Assembly: GCA_902803125.1 (NCBI GenBank)
Contig: CADCOZ010000063.1
Span: 1 to 6,315 of the forward strand
DNA length: 6,315 nucleotides
Direction: 5' to 3'
Source of the DNA: an uncultured Ruminococcus sp.
Lineage (GTDB): Bacteria > Bacillota > Clostridia > Oscillospirales > Acutalibacteraceae
In this document: positions 5,515 to 6,315 of the stretch, one piece after another
Position numbering within the stretch: position 1 is the stretch's first letter
Layout: every line of letters begins with the position of its first letter
Notes under the pieces: model-generated
What the model saw: the letters and a program-made list of their open reading frames with translations, nothing else
Told to the model about the DNA's origin: nothing
The model's database searches: none
Position numbers and translations under genes: made by a program

Positions 5515-5593
5515 ATTTTTTTTGGAAAAACGGCGTGTTGGATATTTTTTTGAAAGCGGAGAGAGGATTTATTGTTCATATCGGAGAAAATGC

Positions 5594-6187
5594 TTACAGG
5601 GTGAAGTTCTGTTCATCGAGTGAAAGGGCATAAGAGGGAAGGAACTCCTGCATAAAAATATTGATTTCGACCATATCCATTTCCCGCAGAGAGGTCAGAA
5701 TCTCGGATTTAGCCCGCATGAATTCACGGTTGCCCATTTGTTCCTCTTCGATGCACTTAATGAGAGCAGACAGGCGGTCAGCGGCTTTGACAAGGCGAAG
5801 CACATAGGGATCGGTGTCGGTTGGCAGAAGGAGCTTTTCGTATACGTCCCGCAGGTCTTGGGGCAGGGTACTCAGCAGATGACGGGCGGCCTCCTCTTCA
5901 ATATCTTTATAGGCATGACGCAAGGTTTTGCTGGCGTATTTGATGGGTGTCGGCAGGTCACCGGTGATGATTTCGGTGCAGTCGTGGAACAGGGCGATAG
6001 CGGCGGCGTGTTCGGCATCATAATGGTTACCGAGCCGCTGATTGCTGATAGTAGTCAGTACATGGGCCAGCATGGCCACGGTCAGGCTGTGTTCGCTGAT
6101 GTTTTCCTGTCGGGTGTTGTTCATCAGCGACCAGCGGTTAATGTACTTCATGCGTGACATAATGGCAAAAAAATGATAACTGCTCAT
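5594..6187 (-). CDS. yfbR: HD-domain 5'-deoxynucleotidase, YfbR-like
   Basis: The 197-residue protein matches the YfbR type of metal-dependent HD phosphohydrolase, which dephosphorylates deoxyribonucleoside 5'-monophosphates in the cytoplasm and helps balance dNTP pools. Visible motifs are FFAIMSRMKYINRW (6-19), ENISEHS (29-35), ALFHDCTEIITGDLPTPIKY (65-84), KAADRLSALIKCIEE (134-148) and FLPSYALSLDE (182-192). HD metal ligands are His33, His68, Asp69 and Asp137; Glu72 and Asp77 complete the active site, and Arg18/Trp19 match the nucleotide-selecting pair. As I recall the E. coli enzyme (about 199 residues), these positions carry the same numbers, so the protein is full length and probably active. 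The start is fixed by AAAGGAG at 6202-6196, 8 nt before ATG. A candidate promoter overlaps the adjoining repeat at 6284-6257. There is no clear terminator before the LCP promoter. Confidence 0.95.
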   Translation of the reverse strand: MSSYHFFAIMSRMKYINRWSLMNNTRQENISEHSLTVAMLAHVLTTISNQRLGNHYDAEHAAAIALFHDCTEIITGDLPTPIKYASKTLRHAYKDIEEEAARHLLSTLPQDLRDVYEKLLLPTDTDPYVLRLVKAADRLSALIKCIEEEQMGNREFMRAKSEILTSLREMDMVEINIFMQEFLPSYALSLDEQNFTL

Positions 6188-6233
6188 CTTGTTATCTCCT
6201 TTGATAAGATTTTTTGTACTTCCCCAGCGAAAC

Positions 6234-6257
6234 GGAAATAGAGAATAGTGAATAATG
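6234..6257 (+). repeat. A/T-rich box of the intergenic repeat family
   Basis: Starts GGAAATAG and ends GAATAGTGAATAATG. Bases 6239-6257 are the exact reverse complement of 8-26, and the start GGAAATAG matches the minus-strand copy at 1662-1646. It is followed after 28 nt by the CAGCGAATTTT box at 6286, giving the same order of boxes as in the 1549-1662 units. Confidence 0.7.
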
Positions 6258-6284
6258 TTATCGTAAACTGTAGATTTAAGTCAA
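6257..6284 (-). promoter_or_regulatory. Candidate promoter of the yfbR gene
   Basis: On the minus strand TTGACT (6284-6279), a 16-nt spacer and GATAAC (6262-6257) form a reasonable but not strong promoter. Transcription would start near 6250, inside the A/T-rich repeat box, giving a leader of about 63 nt. Confidence 0.45.
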
Positions 6285-6285
6285 G

Positions 6286-6315
6286 TCAGCGAATTTTGAA
6301 AGGGGGTTTGGGGGA
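6286..6315 (+). repeat. Intergenic repeat copy D, cut by the window edge
   Basis: TCAGCGAATTTTGAAAGGGG and the bases after it match the opening of copy B (from 3739) without difference as far as the window allows. The rest lies beyond the right edge. Confidence 0.75.

Noticed and set aside
5738..6157. Plus-strand open frame of 139 codons inside yfbR
   Set aside because: It is antisense to a complete, motif-bearing YfbR protein and shows no domain of its own.

Overview
The window looks like ordinary chromosome from a Gram-positive, low-to-mid GC member of the class Clostridia, most likely an Oscillospiraceae/Ruminococcaceae-type gut anaerobe. The reasons are strong AGGAGG-type ribosome binding sites, sigma-A-like promoters, a lipoprotein-anchored GH3 enzyme, an LCP cell-wall protein, and GC-rich hairpin-forming intergenic repeats of a style I associate with that group. 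The taxonomic call is inference; no rRNA or marker gene is present.

Layout, left to right. A GH3 (NagZ-like) lipoprotein gene lies on + (70-1437). It converges on an XRE-family regulator on - (2486-1788), and the gap holds a bidirectional terminator plus repeat copies. Rightward from the XRE gene is a histidine-phosphatase (phosphoglycerate mutase-like) gene on + (2850-3491), divergent from XRE and closed by a strong terminator. Next, a repeat copy of about 140 bp precedes the terminator of an LCP gene on - (5291-3945). Upstream of LCP, on the same strand, is a YfbR-like 5'-deoxynucleotidase gene (6187-5594).

The genes do not form one obvious pathway. GH3 and LCP both act at the cell envelope (muropeptide or glycan trimming; attachment of anionic polymers to peptidoglycan). 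YfbR clears deoxynucleoside monophosphates in the cytoplasm. The phosphatase and the XRE regulator have no assignable substrate or regulon. Most genes seem to be transcribed singly; yfbR and LCP could be partly co-transcribed, since no clear terminator lies between them.

The most distinctive feature is non-coding. Most intergenic gaps, and both window ends, carry pieces of one repeat family: an A/T-rich box (GAATAGTGAATAATG type), a short spacer, a CAGCGAATTTTGAAAGGGGG box, and in the fuller copies a chain of strong hairpins. The XRE/phosphatase gap also has two good sigma-A promoters facing each other. I found no CRISPR array, tRNA, rRNA, transposase, or clear new defence or biosynthetic system.
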